A DNA stretch of 64,000 nt from Haematobacter genomosp. 1 (GTDB lineage: Bacteria > Pseudomonadota > Alphaproteobacteria > Rhodobacterales > Rhodobacteraceae): the NCBI RefSeq assembly GCF_002196855.1, contig NZ_NIPW01000003.1, positions 1 to 64,000 of the forward strand, read 5' to 3'. Position 1 is the first letter of the stretch. The number at the start of each line of letters is the position of its first letter. Below the pieces are notes generated by a model. It ran no database searches. It was not told the DNA's origin and worked only from the letters and a program-made list of their open reading frames with translations. Shown piece after piece: positions 34,974 to 46,988 of this stretch. The position numbers were made by a program, and so were the translations under genes.

Positions 34974-36875
34974 ATGCCGGTTGACCCGAGGACTACTATT
35001 ATCGCCGGACGGAAGCCGTCTGCGATTTCCTCCCGCGTCCTGCTCCTGACACTGCCGTTCCTGGCGCTCGGCTCTTCGATGGCTGCGGCGCAGGAGCAGA
35101 AGGTCATCACCTCCTACGGGATCTCCACCTTCGGCGATTTGAAATACCCCGCCGATTTCAAGCATTTCGACTTCGTGAACCCGGAGGCACCCAAGGGCGG
35201 CACGATGACCTTCCGCGGCACCGGAGCGAGCCAGACCTTCGACAGCCTGAACGCCTTCGTGCTGAAGGGCAACCCGGCGCAGGGGCTGGGGCTGCTCTAT
35301 GACAGCCTGCTTTCCGGCGCGCCGGACGATCCCGATGCCGCCTATGGGCTGGTGGCTTCGAGCGTCGAGTATCCGGAGGACCGTTCCTGGGTGACCTTCA
35401 CCATGCGGCCGGAGGCGACATTCTCCGACGGTCAGCCGATCACGGCGGAGGATGTGGTCTTTACCTGGAAGGTGCTGCTGGAGAAGGGATCCCCCGCCTA
35501 TCGCATCTCTCTCCGCGACATCGAGAATGTCGAGGCGCTGGACCCGCACCGGGTGAAATTCACCTTCAAGGAGGGTGCGGCCACCCGCGATCTGCCGATG
35601 CTGGCGGGCGGGCTGTCGATCCTGCCGAAGCATTATTACGACACCGTCGATTTTGCCCAGTCCACGATGAGCCCGCCCGTGGGATCGGGGCAGTTCGTGG
35701 TCAAGGACGCACAGCCCGGCCGATCCATCACCTATTGCCGGAACCCCGATTACTGGGCGAAGGATTTGCCGGTGAATGTCGGCATGGCGAATTTCGACTG
35801 CTACACCTACCAGTATTTCGCCGACAACAATGCCGCTTTCGAGGCATTCAAGGTCGGCCAGTTCCTCTACCAGCAGGAATTCTTCTCGCTGCTCTGGGCC
35901 ACGGGTTACAACTTCCCCGCCGTGGAGCGCGGCTGGGTGAAGCGGGAGGAGCTGGAGGATGCGACGCCCTCGGGCACGCAGGGCTTCTGGTTCAACCTCC
36001 GGCGCGAGAAGTTTCAGGATCCGCGCGTGCGCGAGGCCATCGGGCTGATGTTCAACTTCGAATGGACGAACGAGACGCTGTTCTACGGCCTCTACAAACG
36101 CACCGACAGTTTCTTCGAGAATTCTCCCATGCAGGCCGAGGGGCTGCCGGAAGGGGAGGAACTGGCCGTGCTGGAGGAGTTCCGCGACAAGCTCCCCCCG
36201 GAAATCTTCACCGCACCCGCCTTCGAGCCGCCGGTCTCGGGCAAGCAGCAGCTTGACCGTGGCAACATGCGCCGCGCCTCGCAGCTTCTGGACGAGGCGG
36301 GCTGGTCCGTCGGCGGTGACGGGATGCGTCAGAACGCGAAGGGCGAGCGGCTGACGCTGGAATTCATCGAGGACGGCACCTCCATGGACCGGGTGCTAAA
36401 CCCCTATATCCAGAACCTGCGCCGCATCGGCGTGGATGCCCGCCTGACGCGGATCGACAGCGCGCAGATGCAGCAGCGGCAGAAGGACTTCGACTACGAC
36501 ATAATGAGCGGGCGGTTCGTCATGTCGCTCAGCCCCTCCATCGAACTCCGGCAGCTTTTCTCCGCCGAAGCGGCGGCGACACCGGATTCGGCCAACCTCT
36601 CGGGCGTGGCCGACCCGGTGGTGGACGCGCTGATCGAAAAGGTCATCCAGTCCAAAACACGCGAGGAACTGGACGCCCGTGCCAAGGCGCTGGACCGGGT
36701 GCTCCGCTCCAAGCAGATCTGGGTGCCGAACTGGTACTCCGGCAAATACCTCGTCGCCTACTGGGACGTGTTCGGCAAGCCGCCTGAAAAGCCGCCCTAT
36801 TCCCGCGGGGACGGCATGTGGTGGATGGACGAGGCAAAGCTCGGCCGGCTGAAGGCACAGGGCGCGCTCCGCTAA
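34974..36875 (+). CDS. yejA: Extracellular peptide-binding protein, YejA/SBP family 5
   Basis: 633 residues with a signal peptide ([18 protein letters not shown]). The mature protein matches the YejA group of oligopeptide binders: [75 protein letters not shown] and [19 protein letters not shown]. It captures peptides, and in E. coli microcin C, for the YejBEF membrane complex. It is first in a four-gene operon, one base before yejB. GGAGGGACAGG precedes the ATG. The tandem tract lies in its probable promoter region. Confidence 0.92.
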   Translation: MPVDPRTTIIAGRKPSAISSRVLLLTLPFLALGSSMAAAQEQKVITSYGISTFGDLKYPADFKHFDFVNPEAPKGGTMTFRGTGASQTFDSLNAFVLKGNPAQGLGLLYDSLLSGAPDDPDAAYGLVASSVEYPEDRSWVTFTMRPEATFSDGQPITAEDVVFTWKVLLEKGSPAYRISLRDIENVEALDPHRVKFTFKEGAATRDLPMLAGGLSILPKHYYDTVDFAQSTMSPPVGSGQFVVKDAQPGRSITYCRNPDYWAKDLPVNVGMANFDCYTYQYFADNNAAFEAFKVGQFLYQQEFFSLLWATGYNFPAVERGWVKREELEDATPSGTQGFWFNLRREKFQDPRVREAIGLMFNFEWTNETLFYGLYKRTDSFFENSPMQAEGLPEGEELAVLEEFRDKLPPEIFTAPAFEPPVSGKQQLDRGNMRRASQLLDEAGWSVGGDGMRQNAKGERLTLEFIEDGTSMDRVLNPYIQNLRRIGVDARLTRIDSAQMQQRQKDFDYDIMSGRFVMSLSPSIELRQLFSAEAAATPDSANLSGVADPVVDALIEKVIQSKTREELDARAKALDRVLRSKQIWVPNWYSGKYLVAYWDVFGKPPEKPPYSRGDGMWWMDEAKLGRLKAQGALR

Positions 36876-36876
36876 G

Positions 36877-37977
36877 ATGGCTGCCTATATCCTTCGCCGC
36901 CTCCTGCTGATGATCCCGACCCTCATCGGGATCATGGTCATCAACTTCACGCTGGTGCAGTTCGTGCCGGGCGGCCCTATCGAGCAGATCATCGCGCAGG
37001 TCCGGGGCGGGGGGGATGTGTTCTCCTCCATCTCGGGCGGCGGCGGCGATGCCGGGGCCGGACAGCTTTCGGCGGGCAACGCCGGGGGGGACGACCGCTA
37101 TCTCGGCGCCCGCGGCCTGCCGCCCGACTTCATCGCCGATCTGGAGAAGCAGTTCGGCTTCGACAAGCCGCCGCTCCAGCGGTTCCTAGACATGATGTGG
37201 TCCTACCTGCGCTTCGATTTCGGCGAGAGCTACTTCCGCTCCATCTCCGTGGTCGATCTGGTGCTGGAGAAGATGCCGGTGTCGATCTCGCTCGGCCTGT
37301 GGTCCACGCTGATCGCCTATCTCATCTCCATCCCGCTCGGCATCCGCAAGGCGGTGAAGGACGGCACCCCTTTCGACACATGGACATCCGGCCTCATCAT
37401 CGTGGGTTATGCGATCCCGGGCTTCCTGTTCGCGGTGCTCCTGCTCGTGCTGTTCGCGGGCGGCTCCTACTGGCAGTGGTTTCCGCTCCGCGGGCTGACC
37501 TCGGACAACTGGGATCAGCTTTCGCCCATTGGCAAGGTGCTGGACTATATCTGGCACATCACGCTGCCGGTCATCGCCTCCACCATCTCCAGCTTCGCCA
37601 CGCTGACCCTGCTGACGAAGAACTCCTTTCTGGACGAGATCAAGAAGCAGTATGTCATGACGGCCCGTGCCAAGGGCCTGCCGGAGCGGCGGGTGCTTTA
37701 CGGCCACGTGTTCCGCAATGCGATGCTGATCGTGATCGCGGGCTTCCCGACGCTGTTCGTATCAGTGTTCTTCGGCGGCAGCCTGATCATTGAGACGATC
37801 TTCTCGCTCGACGGACTGGGACGGCTGGGTTTCGAGGCGGCGGTGTCGCGGGATTATCCGGTCATGTTCGCCACGCTCTATGTGTTCGGGCTGATCGGCC
37901 TGATCCTCGGGCTGCTGTCGGATCTGACCTATGTCTGGATCGACCCCCGCATCGACTTCGAATCACGTGAGACCTGA
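36877..37977 (+). CDS. yejB: Peptide ABC transporter permease YejB
   Basis: 366 residues with an N-terminal helix ([20 protein letters not shown]), then five more helices. The YejB-type insert [19 protein letters not shown] and the long glycine-rich periplasmic loop ([20 protein letters not shown]) are typical. The EAA loop is [20 protein letters not shown]. It pairs with YejE to form the channel. Confidence 0.93.
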   Translation: MAAYILRRLLLMIPTLIGIMVINFTLVQFVPGGPIEQIIAQVRGGGDVFSSISGGGGDAGAGQLSAGNAGGDDRYLGARGLPPDFIADLEKQFGFDKPPLQRFLDMMWSYLRFDFGESYFRSISVVDLVLEKMPVSISLGLWSTLIAYLISIPLGIRKAVKDGTPFDTWTSGLIIVGYAIPGFLFAVLLLVLFAGGSYWQWFPLRGLTSDNWDQLSPIGKVLDYIWHITLPVIASTISSFATLTLLTKNSFLDEIKKQYVMTARAKGLPERRVLYGHVFRNAMLIVIAGFPTLFVSVFFGGSLIIETIFSLDGLGRLGFEAAVSRDYPVMFATLYVFGLIGLILGLLSDLTYVWIDPRIDFESRET

Positions 37978-37980
37978 GTG

Positions 37981-39086
37981 ATGGCAGTCTCAGAGCTGAC
38001 CCGCCGCCGCTGGCGGACCTTCCGGGCCAACCGGCGTGCCTCCTGGGCGCTGGTCATCTTTTCGGTCCTGTTCCTCATCGCGCTCTGCGCGGAATTCGTG
38101 GCCAATGACAAGCCCCTGCTGGTGAGCTACCGGGGGGAGCTTTTCGTGCCGGTGATGCGCTTCTACCCGGAGACGACCTTCGGCGGCGACTTCGCCACGG
38201 AGGCCGTCTATCGCGACCCGGAGGTGCAGTGCCTGATCGCGACCGGTGGGGCGGAGGCCTGCTGGGATGACCCCGCCGCCGCGATGGCGGAGGCGCAGGC
38301 CACCGGAACCGTGGGCGGCGCGCCCGTGCAGACCGGCTGGATGATCTGGCCGTTCATTCCCTACAGCTACAACACCGTGAACGACATTCAGGGCACCGCG
38401 CCGTCCGCCCCGGATGCCCAGCACTGGCTCGGCACCGACGATACCGCGCGGGACGTGCTGGCCCGGGTGATCTACGGCTTCCGCCTGTCGGTGGTCTTTG
38501 CGCTGGTGGTGACCTTCGCCACGACGGTGATCGGCATCGCCTCCGGCGCCGTGCAGGGCTATTTCGGCGGCTGGATCGACCTGAGCTTTCAGCGGATCAT
38601 CGAGATCTGGGGGGCGACGCCCAGCCTTTACATCATCATCATCGTGGGCGCGATCTGGCAGATGAATTTCTGGCTGCTCGTGATCCTGATGACCGCCTTC
38701 GGCTGGACGGCGCTGGTGGGGGTCGTCCGGGCGGAGTTCCTGCGGGCGCGGAACTTCGAATATGTCCGCGCGGCCCGCGCGCTCGGCGTCTCCGACGGCA
38801 AGATCATGTTCCGCCACGTGCTGCCGAATGCCATGGTCGCGACCGTCACCATGCTGCCGTTCATCATCACGGGCACCATCGGGTCGCTGGCCGCGCTGGA
38901 CTTTCTGGGCTTCGGGCTGCCCTCCTCCTATCCGTCGCTGGGAGAGTTGACCCAGCAGGCCAAGGACAACCTCCAGGCGCCGTGGCTCGCCTTCACCGCC
39001 TTCTTCACCTTCGCGATCATGCTGTCCCTGCTCATCTTCATCTTTGAAGGGGTGCGGGATGCCTTCGACCCCAGAAAGACCTTCCG

Positions 39087-39090
<4 letters not shown>
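37981..39090 (+). CDS. yejE: Peptide ABC transporter permease YejE
   Basis: 369 residues from the ATG at 37981; a GTG three bases earlier is an alternative. The family-typical start SELTRRRWRTFRANRRASWAL is followed by a first helix, a large periplasmic loop with ELFVPVMRFYPETTFGGDFA, and helices with the EAA loop EYVRAARALGVSDGKIMFRH. The stop overlaps the GTG start of yejF by four bases. Confidence 0.93.
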
Positions 39091-40763
<1,673 letters not shown>

Positions 40764-40766
40764 GCT

Positions 40767-40783
40767 AAGGGACCGGGTCCCTT
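40767..40783. promoter_or_regulatory. 17-bp palindrome upstream of asd
   Basis: AAGGGACC-G-GGTCCCTT has perfect 8-bp arms around one base, just after the yejF stop and 19 bases before asd. It may be an operator, or the core of a short terminator. Confidence 0.4.
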
Positions 40784-40801
40784 GACAGACAGGAGGTCCG
40801 G

Positions 40802-41824
40802 ATGGGCTACAGGGTCGTCGTCGCGGGCGCCACCGGTAACGTGGGCCGCGAAATGCTGAACATCCTCGCCGAGCGGGAATTCCCCATCGACGAGATTACC
40901 GCGCTTGCCTCGCGCAAGTCGCTGGGAACGGAGGTCAGCTTCGGGGACAAGACGCTCAAGACGAAGGATCTCGACACGTTCGATTTCGAAGGCTGGGACA
41001 TCGCGCTCTTCGCCATCGGCTCGGATGCGACCAAGATCTACGCGCCCCGGGCTGCCGCGGCGGGTTGCGTCGTTATCGACAACTCCTCGCTCTACCGCTA
41101 CGACCCGGAGGTTCCGCTGGTCGTGCCGGAAGTGAACCCGGAGGCGGTGGAGGACTACCGCAACAAGATGATCATCGCGAACCCCAACTGCTCCACCGCG
41201 CAGATGGTGGTGGCGCTGAAGCCGCTGCATGACCGCGCGCGGATCAAGCGGGTCGTGGTTTCCACCTACCAGTCGGTCTCCGGCGCGGGCAAGGCGGGCA
41301 TCGACGAGCTCTGGGACCAGACCAAGGGCCTTTATGTCCCCGGTCAGGAAGTGGCGCCGTCGAAATTCACCAAGCAGATCGCCTTCAACGTGATCCCGCA
41401 TATCGACGTCTTCATGGAGGACGGCACCACCAAGGAAGAGTGGAAGATGGTGGCGGAGACCAAGAAGATCCTCGATCCGAAGGTGCGCGTGACGGCGACC
41501 TGCGTCCGGGTTCCGGTCTTTGTCGGCCATTCCGAGTCCATCAACATCGAGTTCGAGGAGTTCCTCGACGAGGACGAGGCGCGCGACATCCTCCGCGAAG
41601 CGCCGGGGATTCTCGTCGTCGACAAGCGGGAGCCGGGTGGCTACATCACGCCGATCGAATCGGTCGGCGAATACGCCACCTACATCAGCCGCATCCGGCA
41701 GGATTCCACCATCGAGAACGGCATCAACCTCTGGTGTGTCTCCGACAACCTGCGCAAGGGCGCCGCGCTGAACGCCGTTCAGATCGCGGAAACGCTGGGC
41801 AGCCGGGTTCTGAAGAAGGGCTGA
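40802..41824 (+). CDS. asd: Aspartate-semialdehyde dehydrogenase
   Basis: 340 residues, with AGGAGGT ideally placed upstream. It makes aspartate semialdehyde for lysine, diaminopimelate, threonine and methionine. NADP-binding VVVAGATGNVGREMLNIL, active-site MIIANPNCSTAQMVVAL (catalytic Cys), VSTYQSVSGAGKAGIDEL and the His in FVGHSESINIEF are all present. A terminator follows. Confidence 0.97.
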   Translation: MGYRVVVAGATGNVGREMLNILAEREFPIDEITALASRKSLGTEVSFGDKTLKTKDLDTFDFEGWDIALFAIGSDATKIYAPRAAAAGCVVIDNSSLYRYDPEVPLVVPEVNPEAVEDYRNKMIIANPNCSTAQMVVALKPLHDRARIKRVVVSTYQSVSGAGKAGIDELWDQTKGLYVPGQEVAPSKFTKQIAFNVIPHIDVFMEDGTTKEEWKMVAETKKILDPKVRVTATCVRVPVFVGHSESINIEFEEFLDEDEARDILREAPGILVVDKREPGGYITPIESVGEYATYISRIRQDSTIENGINLWCVSDNLRKGAALNAVQIAETLGSRVLKKG

Positions 41825-41835
41825 GGCTCTTCCCG

Positions 41836-41864
41836 CGCGGCTCCTCGAAAGGGGCCGCGTTTTT
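41836..41864 (+). terminator. Rho-independent terminator after asd
   Basis: CGCGGCTCC and GGGGCCGCG form a 9-bp stem (one T-G pair) with loop TCGAAA, followed by TTTTT. Confidence 0.9.
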
Positions 41865-41936
41865 CTTCCGGGGTGGTTACCGAATCTCAAGGAACTTCCC
41901 CTAGCCTGATCCCAGAACCCCAACCGGGCGGGATCC

Positions 41937-42641
41937 ATGGCGCGCTTTCTTCTTTTCCTCCTGCTCCTGCTGGCAACCCCTGTTGCCGCGCTTCCCGTTG
42001 CCGATCCGGCGACGGTCTGTGAACGCGCGGCACTGATCGCGGCGCGGCAGAGCGGCGTGCCCGCTTCCGTCCTCCGCGCCATCTCCCTCACGGAGACTGG
42101 CAGGCGGCAGGGCGGGCGCTTCCAGTCATGGCCCTGGACCGTGAACATGGAGGGCGAGGGGCGCTGGTTCGACACGCCGGAGGCGGCGCTCGCCTATGTC
42201 CGGCAGGAGTTCGCCCGCGGCGCGCGGTCCTTCGATGTCGGGTGTTTCCAGATCAACTACCGCTGGCACGGCGATGCGTTCGAGACGGTGGAGGAGATGT
42301 TCGATCCTCTCGGCAACGCGCTCTATGCCGCGCGCTTCCTGTCGGAGCTGCACGGGGAATTCGGGTCATGGAGCGCGGCCGCGGGCGCGTTCCACTCCCG
42401 AACGCCCGAATATGCCGCGCGCTACCGCGAACGGTTCGACACGATCCGCGCCGGTCTGGCGGAGGAGGACGGCATCCCCGACATACCGGATATCGTGCTC
42501 GCCCTGAACGGCGGGGAGCCTGCTCCCCGGCAGAACCTGTTCCCGCTGCTGCAGGGGGGCGAACGCGGGCGGCGCGGCTCGCTGTTTCCCGGTTCCGCGC
42601 CCTCCTCCCGGCCGCTGATCGGCCCACCCTCGCAGGAGTGA
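41937..42641 (+). CDS. Exported lytic transglycosylase (SLT domain), flagellar-cluster associated
   Basis: 234 residues with a signal peptide (FLLFLLLLLATPVAALP). The SLT-type lysozyme fold shows RAISLTETGRRQGG with the catalytic Glu, FDVGCFQINYRWHGDAF and AARFLSELHGEFGSWSAA. It cleaves peptidoglycan with 1,6-anhydro-MurNAc formation. Three bases separate it from flhA, so it is probably expressed with flagellar genes and may open the wall for the rod, like SltF in Rhodobacter sphaeroides; that role is inferred. The C-terminus (PLLQGGERGRRGSLFPG) is disordered. Confidence 0.83.
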   Translation: MARFLLFLLLLLATPVAALPVADPATVCERAALIAARQSGVPASVLRAISLTETGRRQGGRFQSWPWTVNMEGEGRWFDTPEAALAYVRQEFARGARSFDVGCFQINYRWHGDAFETVEEMFDPLGNALYAARFLSELHGEFGSWSAAAGAFHSRTPEYAARYRERFDTIRAGLAEEDGIPDIPDIVLALNGGEPAPRQNLFPLLQGGERGRRGSLFPGSAPSSRPLIGPPSQE

Positions 42642-42644
42642 GCC

Positions 42645-44732
42645 ATGCCCGCGAAATTCGACCTTAAGCTCGTCTTTCATCCCACGGTCCTGCTCGCCGT
42701 CGCCTTGATGGCGGTGATCGTGATGATGGTGCTGCCTGTGCCGGCCTTCGTGCTGGACATCGGGCTGGCGGCTTCCTTCGCGCTGGCGATCCTGATCTTC
42801 ACCATCACGCTGTTCATCGAACGGCCGCTCGACTTTTCCGCTTTCCCGACGATCCTGCTCGCCACGCTTCTGCTGCGGCTCTCGCTCAACGTCTCCTCGA
42901 CCAAGCTCATCATCGGGCAGGGCCATACCGGGACGGCGGCAGCGGGCCATGTGATCGAGGGGTTCGCCATGTTCGTGATGGGCGGAAACGTCTTTCTGGG
43001 CGTGGTGATCTTCTGCGTGCTCATGATCGTCAACTTCATGGTCATCACCAAGGGCGCGGGCCGCATGGCGGAGGTCGGCGCGCGTTTCGCGCTCGACGGG
43101 ATGCCGGGCAAGCAGCTCGCCATCGACAGCGACATGGCGGCGGGTGCCATCGACCATGCGGAGGCCAAGGCGCGGCGGGAGCGGGAACTGGCGGAGACCA
43201 CGTTCTTCGGCTCGCTCGACGGGGCCTCCAAATTCGTGAAGGGCGATGCGGTCGCGGGCCTCATCATCACGCTTCTGAACATCTGTGTGGGGCTGGCCGT
43301 CGGCATCGGCCTGCACGGCATGGACATCGGCGGCGCGTTCCGAACCTATGCGATCCTGACGGTGGGCGATGGCCTCGTGTCGCAGATCCCCGCCGTGATC
43401 GTTTCCGTCGCCGCCGCACTGCTGCTCTCCCGCGGTGGCTCCAAGGGCGCGGTCAACCTCGATTTCTTCGGTCAGCTCGGGCGCTACCCCGCCGCACTTG
43501 CCACGGTGGGCGGGTTGATGGCGTTCTTCGCCCTTGTCCCCGGCATGCCGTTTCTGCCCTTCATGACGGGGGCGGCGCTGCTTGGCCTTTGCGCCTGGAT
43601 CGGCCTCCGGCGGGAAAAGCGCGCCGCGGAACCGGCTCAGGGACCGTCAATCGTCGAGAAGCCGGCTGAGAAGTCCCTGGGCGATATTCTGGAGCTGGAT
43701 GACATCCATGTGGAGTTCTCGCCCACGCTGATTTCCATGGTGCTCGATCCCTCTTCGGGTCTGGATGCACGCATCGGCAACATGCGCCGTCATGTCGCCG
43801 CGACATTCGGCCTGATCCTGCCGGAGATCCGGCTGACGGATGATGCAACGTTGCCCCCGGGCGGCTATCGGATCCGCATTCAGGGCGTGGAGCAGGCCGC
43901 CGATCGGCTGGAGGCGGACAGGGTTCTGGCGCTGATGCCCGGCGGCTCGGAGGAGGCGCTGATGCCGGCCGGGGACGATGTGCGGGAGCCGGTCTATGGC
44001 GCGCCCGCCCGCTGGCTTCTCCCCTCCCGGCAGGAGGAAGCCGCGATTGCCGGCGCCACGGTCGTCTCTCCGCCGGAAGTGCTTGCAACCCACATGCTGG
44101 AGGTCATCAAGCGGAACTTCGGTCGCCTGCTGACGCTTCGCCAGCTTCGCCGGGTGCTGGACGAGATGACAAACCTTTCCGACAGCACGCGGGCGGAGGC
44201 CAACCGCCGGCTGATAGATGAGCTTGTCCCGGAGCGTGTGCCGATGGACCTGCTGCTCTCCGTGCTCAGGCTTCTGCTGGAGGAGCGTGTCTCGATCCGC
44301 AACATGCCGGTGATTCTCGAGACAATAGCCGAAGCGAAAACTGCGCTGCCGAATGCGGAAGCGGTCTGCGAATACGTCCGTCAGCGCCTCGGGTTTCAAC
44401 TCGTGGCCGAGTTGCGCCGCCCTGACGGCACCATACCCCTCGTGCAGCTTGCGCCGGAGTGGGAGCAGAGCTTTGCGACCTATGAGCTGGGCGGTACTGG
44501 GGGGCAGGTGGCCCTGCCGCCCGATCTGTTCAACCGGCTCGCCAACGGCATCGCGGAAAAGCTGGCGCGGGCGGGGGAGACGGGGGTGCATGCCGCCGTC
44601 ATCACCTCGCCGCTGCGGCGGCGGTTCCTGCGCACGGTGATGAGCGCACGTGGCCTCTCCGCGCCCGTCCTGTCGTTCGACGAGATCGGCTTCGACGCGC
44701 GTCCCTCCCTCGTCGGGCAGGTTCCGGCATGA
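42645..44732 (+). CDS. flhA: Flagellar export gate protein FlhA
   Basis: 695 residues, normal for FlhA. About eight membrane helices fill the first 330 residues, with the FHIPEP-type conserved region ARFALDGMPGKQLAIDSDMA and RRERELAETTFFGSLDGASK. The cytoplasmic half (ELDDIHVEFSPTLISMVLDP...HMLEVIKRNFGRLLTLRQL) forms the nonameric ring that docks chaperone-substrate complexes. ATGA overlap with fliR. Confidence 0.97.
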   Translation: MPAKFDLKLVFHPTVLLAVALMAVIVMMVLPVPAFVLDIGLAASFALAILIFTITLFIERPLDFSAFPTILLATLLLRLSLNVSSTKLIIGQGHTGTAAAGHVIEGFAMFVMGGNVFLGVVIFCVLMIVNFMVITKGAGRMAEVGARFALDGMPGKQLAIDSDMAAGAIDHAEAKARRERELAETTFFGSLDGASKFVKGDAVAGLIITLLNICVGLAVGIGLHGMDIGGAFRTYAILTVGDGLVSQIPAVIVSVAAALLLSRGGSKGAVNLDFFGQLGRYPAALATVGGLMAFFALVPGMPFLPFMTGAALLGLCAWIGLRREKRAAEPAQGPSIVEKPAEKSLGDILELDDIHVEFSPTLISMVLDPSSGLDARIGNMRRHVAATFGLILPEIRLTDDATLPPGGYRIRIQGVEQAADRLEADRVLALMPGGSEEALMPAGDDVREPVYGAPARWLLPSRQEEAAIAGATVVSPPEVLATHMLEVIKRNFGRLLTLRQLRRVLDEMTNLSDSTRAEANRRLIDELVPERVPMDLLLSVLRLLLEERVSIRNMPVILETIAEAKTALPNAEAVCEYVRQRLGFQLVAELRRPDGTIPLVQLAPEWEQSFATYELGGTGGQVALPPDLFNRLANGIAEKLARAGETGVHAAVITSPLRRRFLRTVMSARGLSAPVLSFDEIGFDARPSLVGQVPA

Positions 44733-45508
44733 CGCTGGACGCGGCGCTGCTCGACCTGGTCCTTTCCCTGCGGGAGATGTTCCTTGCCGGTTTTGCCGTT
44801 TTCCTCCGCGTTGGCGCCGCCATGGCGCTCCTGCCCGCCTTCGGCGAACAGTCGGTGCCGGTCCGCATCCGTCTGGTGCTGGCGCTGGCCTTCACGGCGA
44901 TCGTTCTGCCGCCTGTTGCCGACAGGGTGGCCGCCATCGCGACGGAGGAGGCCCTTCTCGGCCTGCCGCTGCTGACGGAGACGCTGATCGGTCTTGCACT
45001 TGGCGCGGCGCTGCGGCTCTTTGTTTTCGCCCTGCAAACCGCGGGCGCGATCGTCGCGCAAACGATCTCGCTGGCCCAGATGTTCGGCACGGTGGGCGAG
45101 CCGCAGCCTGTCGTCTCCCATCTTCTGACCGTTGCGGGTCTGGCTCTCGCCGTGACGATCGGACTTCACGTGCGCTTCGCGGAATATCTTATCCTGTCCT
45201 ACGACCTGCTACCCGCGGGGGGGCGTCCGGTTGCTGCGGAGATGACCCGTTGGGGAGTGGCGTTGATCGCGGAAAGCTTCTGGCTGGCCTTTTCCCTTGC
45301 CCTGCCCTTCGTGATCGGGGGCACGCTCTACAACCTTGCAATCGGGGCGATCAACCGCGCGATGCCGTCGCTCATGGTGTCTCTGGTCGGCGCGCCGGCA
45401 CAGGTGCTTGGCGGGATCGCGCTTCTGGCGCTGCTCGCGCCCGTCATGCTGGGCGTCTGGATCGGGCGGTTCGCCGAATTCCTCTCCGCACCGTTCGGCA
45501 TGCCATGA
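44729..45508 (+). CDS. fliR: Flagellar export protein FliR
   Basis: 259 residues with five to six membrane helices (AGFAVFLRVGAAMALLPAFG, LVLALAFTAIVLPPV). GAALRLFVFALQTAGAIVAQ and SLAQMFGTVGEPQ match FliR. It forms the export gate core with FliP and FliQ; fliQ is on the opposite strand at 50126-50392 and fliP is not in the window. It overlaps flhA and flhB by four bases each. Confidence 0.95.
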   Translation: MTLDAALLDLVLSLREMFLAGFAVFLRVGAAMALLPAFGEQSVPVRIRLVLALAFTAIVLPPVADRVAAIATEEALLGLPLLTETLIGLALGAALRLFVFALQTAGAIVAQTISLAQMFGTVGEPQPVVSHLLTVAGLALAVTIGLHVRFAEYLILSYDLLPAGGRPVAAEMTRWGVALIAESFWLAFSLALPFVIGGTLYNLAIGAINRAMPSLMVSLVGAPAQVLGGIALLALLAPVMLGVWIGRFAEFLSAPFGMP

Positions 45509-46578
45509 GCGACGATGCCGAAAAGGAACATGAGCCGACACAGAAACGGCTCGACGACGCGCGCAGGAAGGGGGAGGTCGTCCGGTCTGCGGATATCGGC
45601 ACGGCGGCGGCCTATGGCGGCCTGCTGCTGGCAGGGCTGTTTTCAGGACACGCGGCGGTCGATGGAATAGGGACGCTCGGCAGCCTGCTGCTGGGGCAGG
45701 CGGACATGGTGGCGGAAGGGCTTGTCGCCACGCCGGAAGGGGGCATGTCTGGCGTCATGTTGTCCGCCGTCCGATCGGTCGCCCCCTTTTTTCTTCTCCC
45801 GGCGGCGCTGGTGCTGCTCGCAACCCTTGCACAACGGGCAATGATCTTTGCACCATCCAAGATCGAGCCAAAACTTTCACGCATCTCGCCCCTTGCCAAT
45901 GCGAAGCAGAAATTTGGCCCCACCGGGCTGGTCGAATTCCTGAAAAGCTTCATCAAGCTCCTTCTCATCGCGGGACTGCTCGGCGTATTTCTCTCCAACC
46001 GCATGTCGTTGCTCCTGACCGCGCCCCATCTGGCGCCCGCTCAAGGAGCCGGCCTGCTGGGGGAGCTTCTTCTGGCGTTTCTTGTCCCGATCCTCACGAT
46101 CGCGGTGGTTTTCGCGGTGCTGGACTATCTGTGGCAGCGTTTCGATTTCCTTCGCCGCAATCGCATGACGCGGAAGGAAGTAACGGACGAGATGAAGGAG
46201 CAGGAGGGCGACCCTCATATCCGGCAGCAGCGTCGCGCCAAGGCGGAGGCGATCGCCACGAACCGCATGATGGCCGATATGCCGAAGGCCGATGTGGTGA
46301 TCGTCAATCCCACGCATTATGCCGTGGCGCTGAAATGGTCGCGGAGCGAACCTGGACCGCCGCTCTGTCTTGCCAAGGGTGTCGATGAGGTGGCTGCCCG
46401 TATCCGCGCCATGGCGGCGGAGCATGGTGTCCCGATCCATAGCGATCCGCCCACGGCCCGGGCCCTTCATGCAACGGTGGAGGTTGGTACGCGTATCCGG
46501 CCGGAGCATTACCGGGCGGTTGCCATCGCTATCCGGTTTGCCGAACGCGTGCGGGCCGCACGGAGGACGGGCGCATGA
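45505..46578 (+). CDS. flhB: Flagellar export switch protein FlhB
   Basis: 357 residues from the ATG at 45505 (MSDDAEKEHEPTQKRLDDAR), overlapping the fliR stop. Four membrane helices are followed by a cytoplasmic domain with the self-cleavage motif in VVIVNPTHYAVALKW (cleavage between Asn and Pro) that switches specificity from rod-hook to filament export. The same frame is open upstream to 44650, but that part is out-of-frame shadow of fliR. Confidence 0.96.
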   Translation: MSDDAEKEHEPTQKRLDDARRKGEVVRSADIGTAAAYGGLLLAGLFSGHAAVDGIGTLGSLLLGQADMVAEGLVATPEGGMSGVMLSAVRSVAPFFLLPAALVLLATLAQRAMIFAPSKIEPKLSRISPLANAKQKFGPTGLVEFLKSFIKLLLIAGLLGVFLSNRMSLLLTAPHLAPAQGAGLLGELLLAFLVPILTIAVVFAVLDYLWQRFDFLRRNRMTRKEVTDEMKEQEGDPHIRQQRRAKAEAIATNRMMADMPKADVVIVNPTHYAVALKWSRSEPGPPLCLAKGVDEVAARIRAMAAEHGVPIHSDPPTARALHATVEVGTRIRPEHYRAVAIAIRFAERVRAARRTGA

Positions 46579-46892
46579 AAAGGGACGTGCTTCGACTGGA
46601 GCATCTTGCGGGCCTCCGGCTCGATCTGAAACTGAACGCGCTCCGTCGGGAGACGGAGGCTGCGGAGACGCTTCGATCCGAGATGCGGCATCTGGCCGAT
46701 AGCGCGCTGCTGGCGCGTCGGGACGATCAGCGGCTGGGCGAACGTCACGCTTTATGGATCAGACAACGCATGGAGACGCTGAATATGGACCTGGCAAACC
46801 GGCTCGTGCGCATCGAGGAGGCCCGGGAGAGCGCGATGCGGGCCTTTGGTCAGAAGGATGCGCTTTCCCTTCTCGCGGCGAAGGACAAGTGA
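46575..46892 (+). CDS. Small helical protein in the flhA-fliR-flhB operon
   Basis: 105 residues, start overlapping the flhB stop as ATGA. The whole protein is charged, rich in Arg, Leu and Glu, and predicted alpha-helical and coiled-coil (LDLKLNALRRETEAAETLRSEM...). Size, helicity and context suggest a FliJ-like export factor or chaperone, but I cannot recognise a signature. The last plus-strand gene before the minus-strand fliL operon. Confidence 0.6.
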   Translation: MKRDVLRLEHLAGLRLDLKLNALRRETEAAETLRSEMRHLADSALLARRDDQRLGERHALWIRQRMETLNMDLANRLVRIEEARESAMRAFGQKDALSLLAAKDK

Positions 46893-46988
46893 TCGCCGCG
46901 AGATCTGCCGGAGTGGATCGGGGTAGGTGCATCTTGTAGCTAGGGAACTGCCGGGCAGCAGGGCGGGAGCCCCCGGGCAGGGCTGCGG

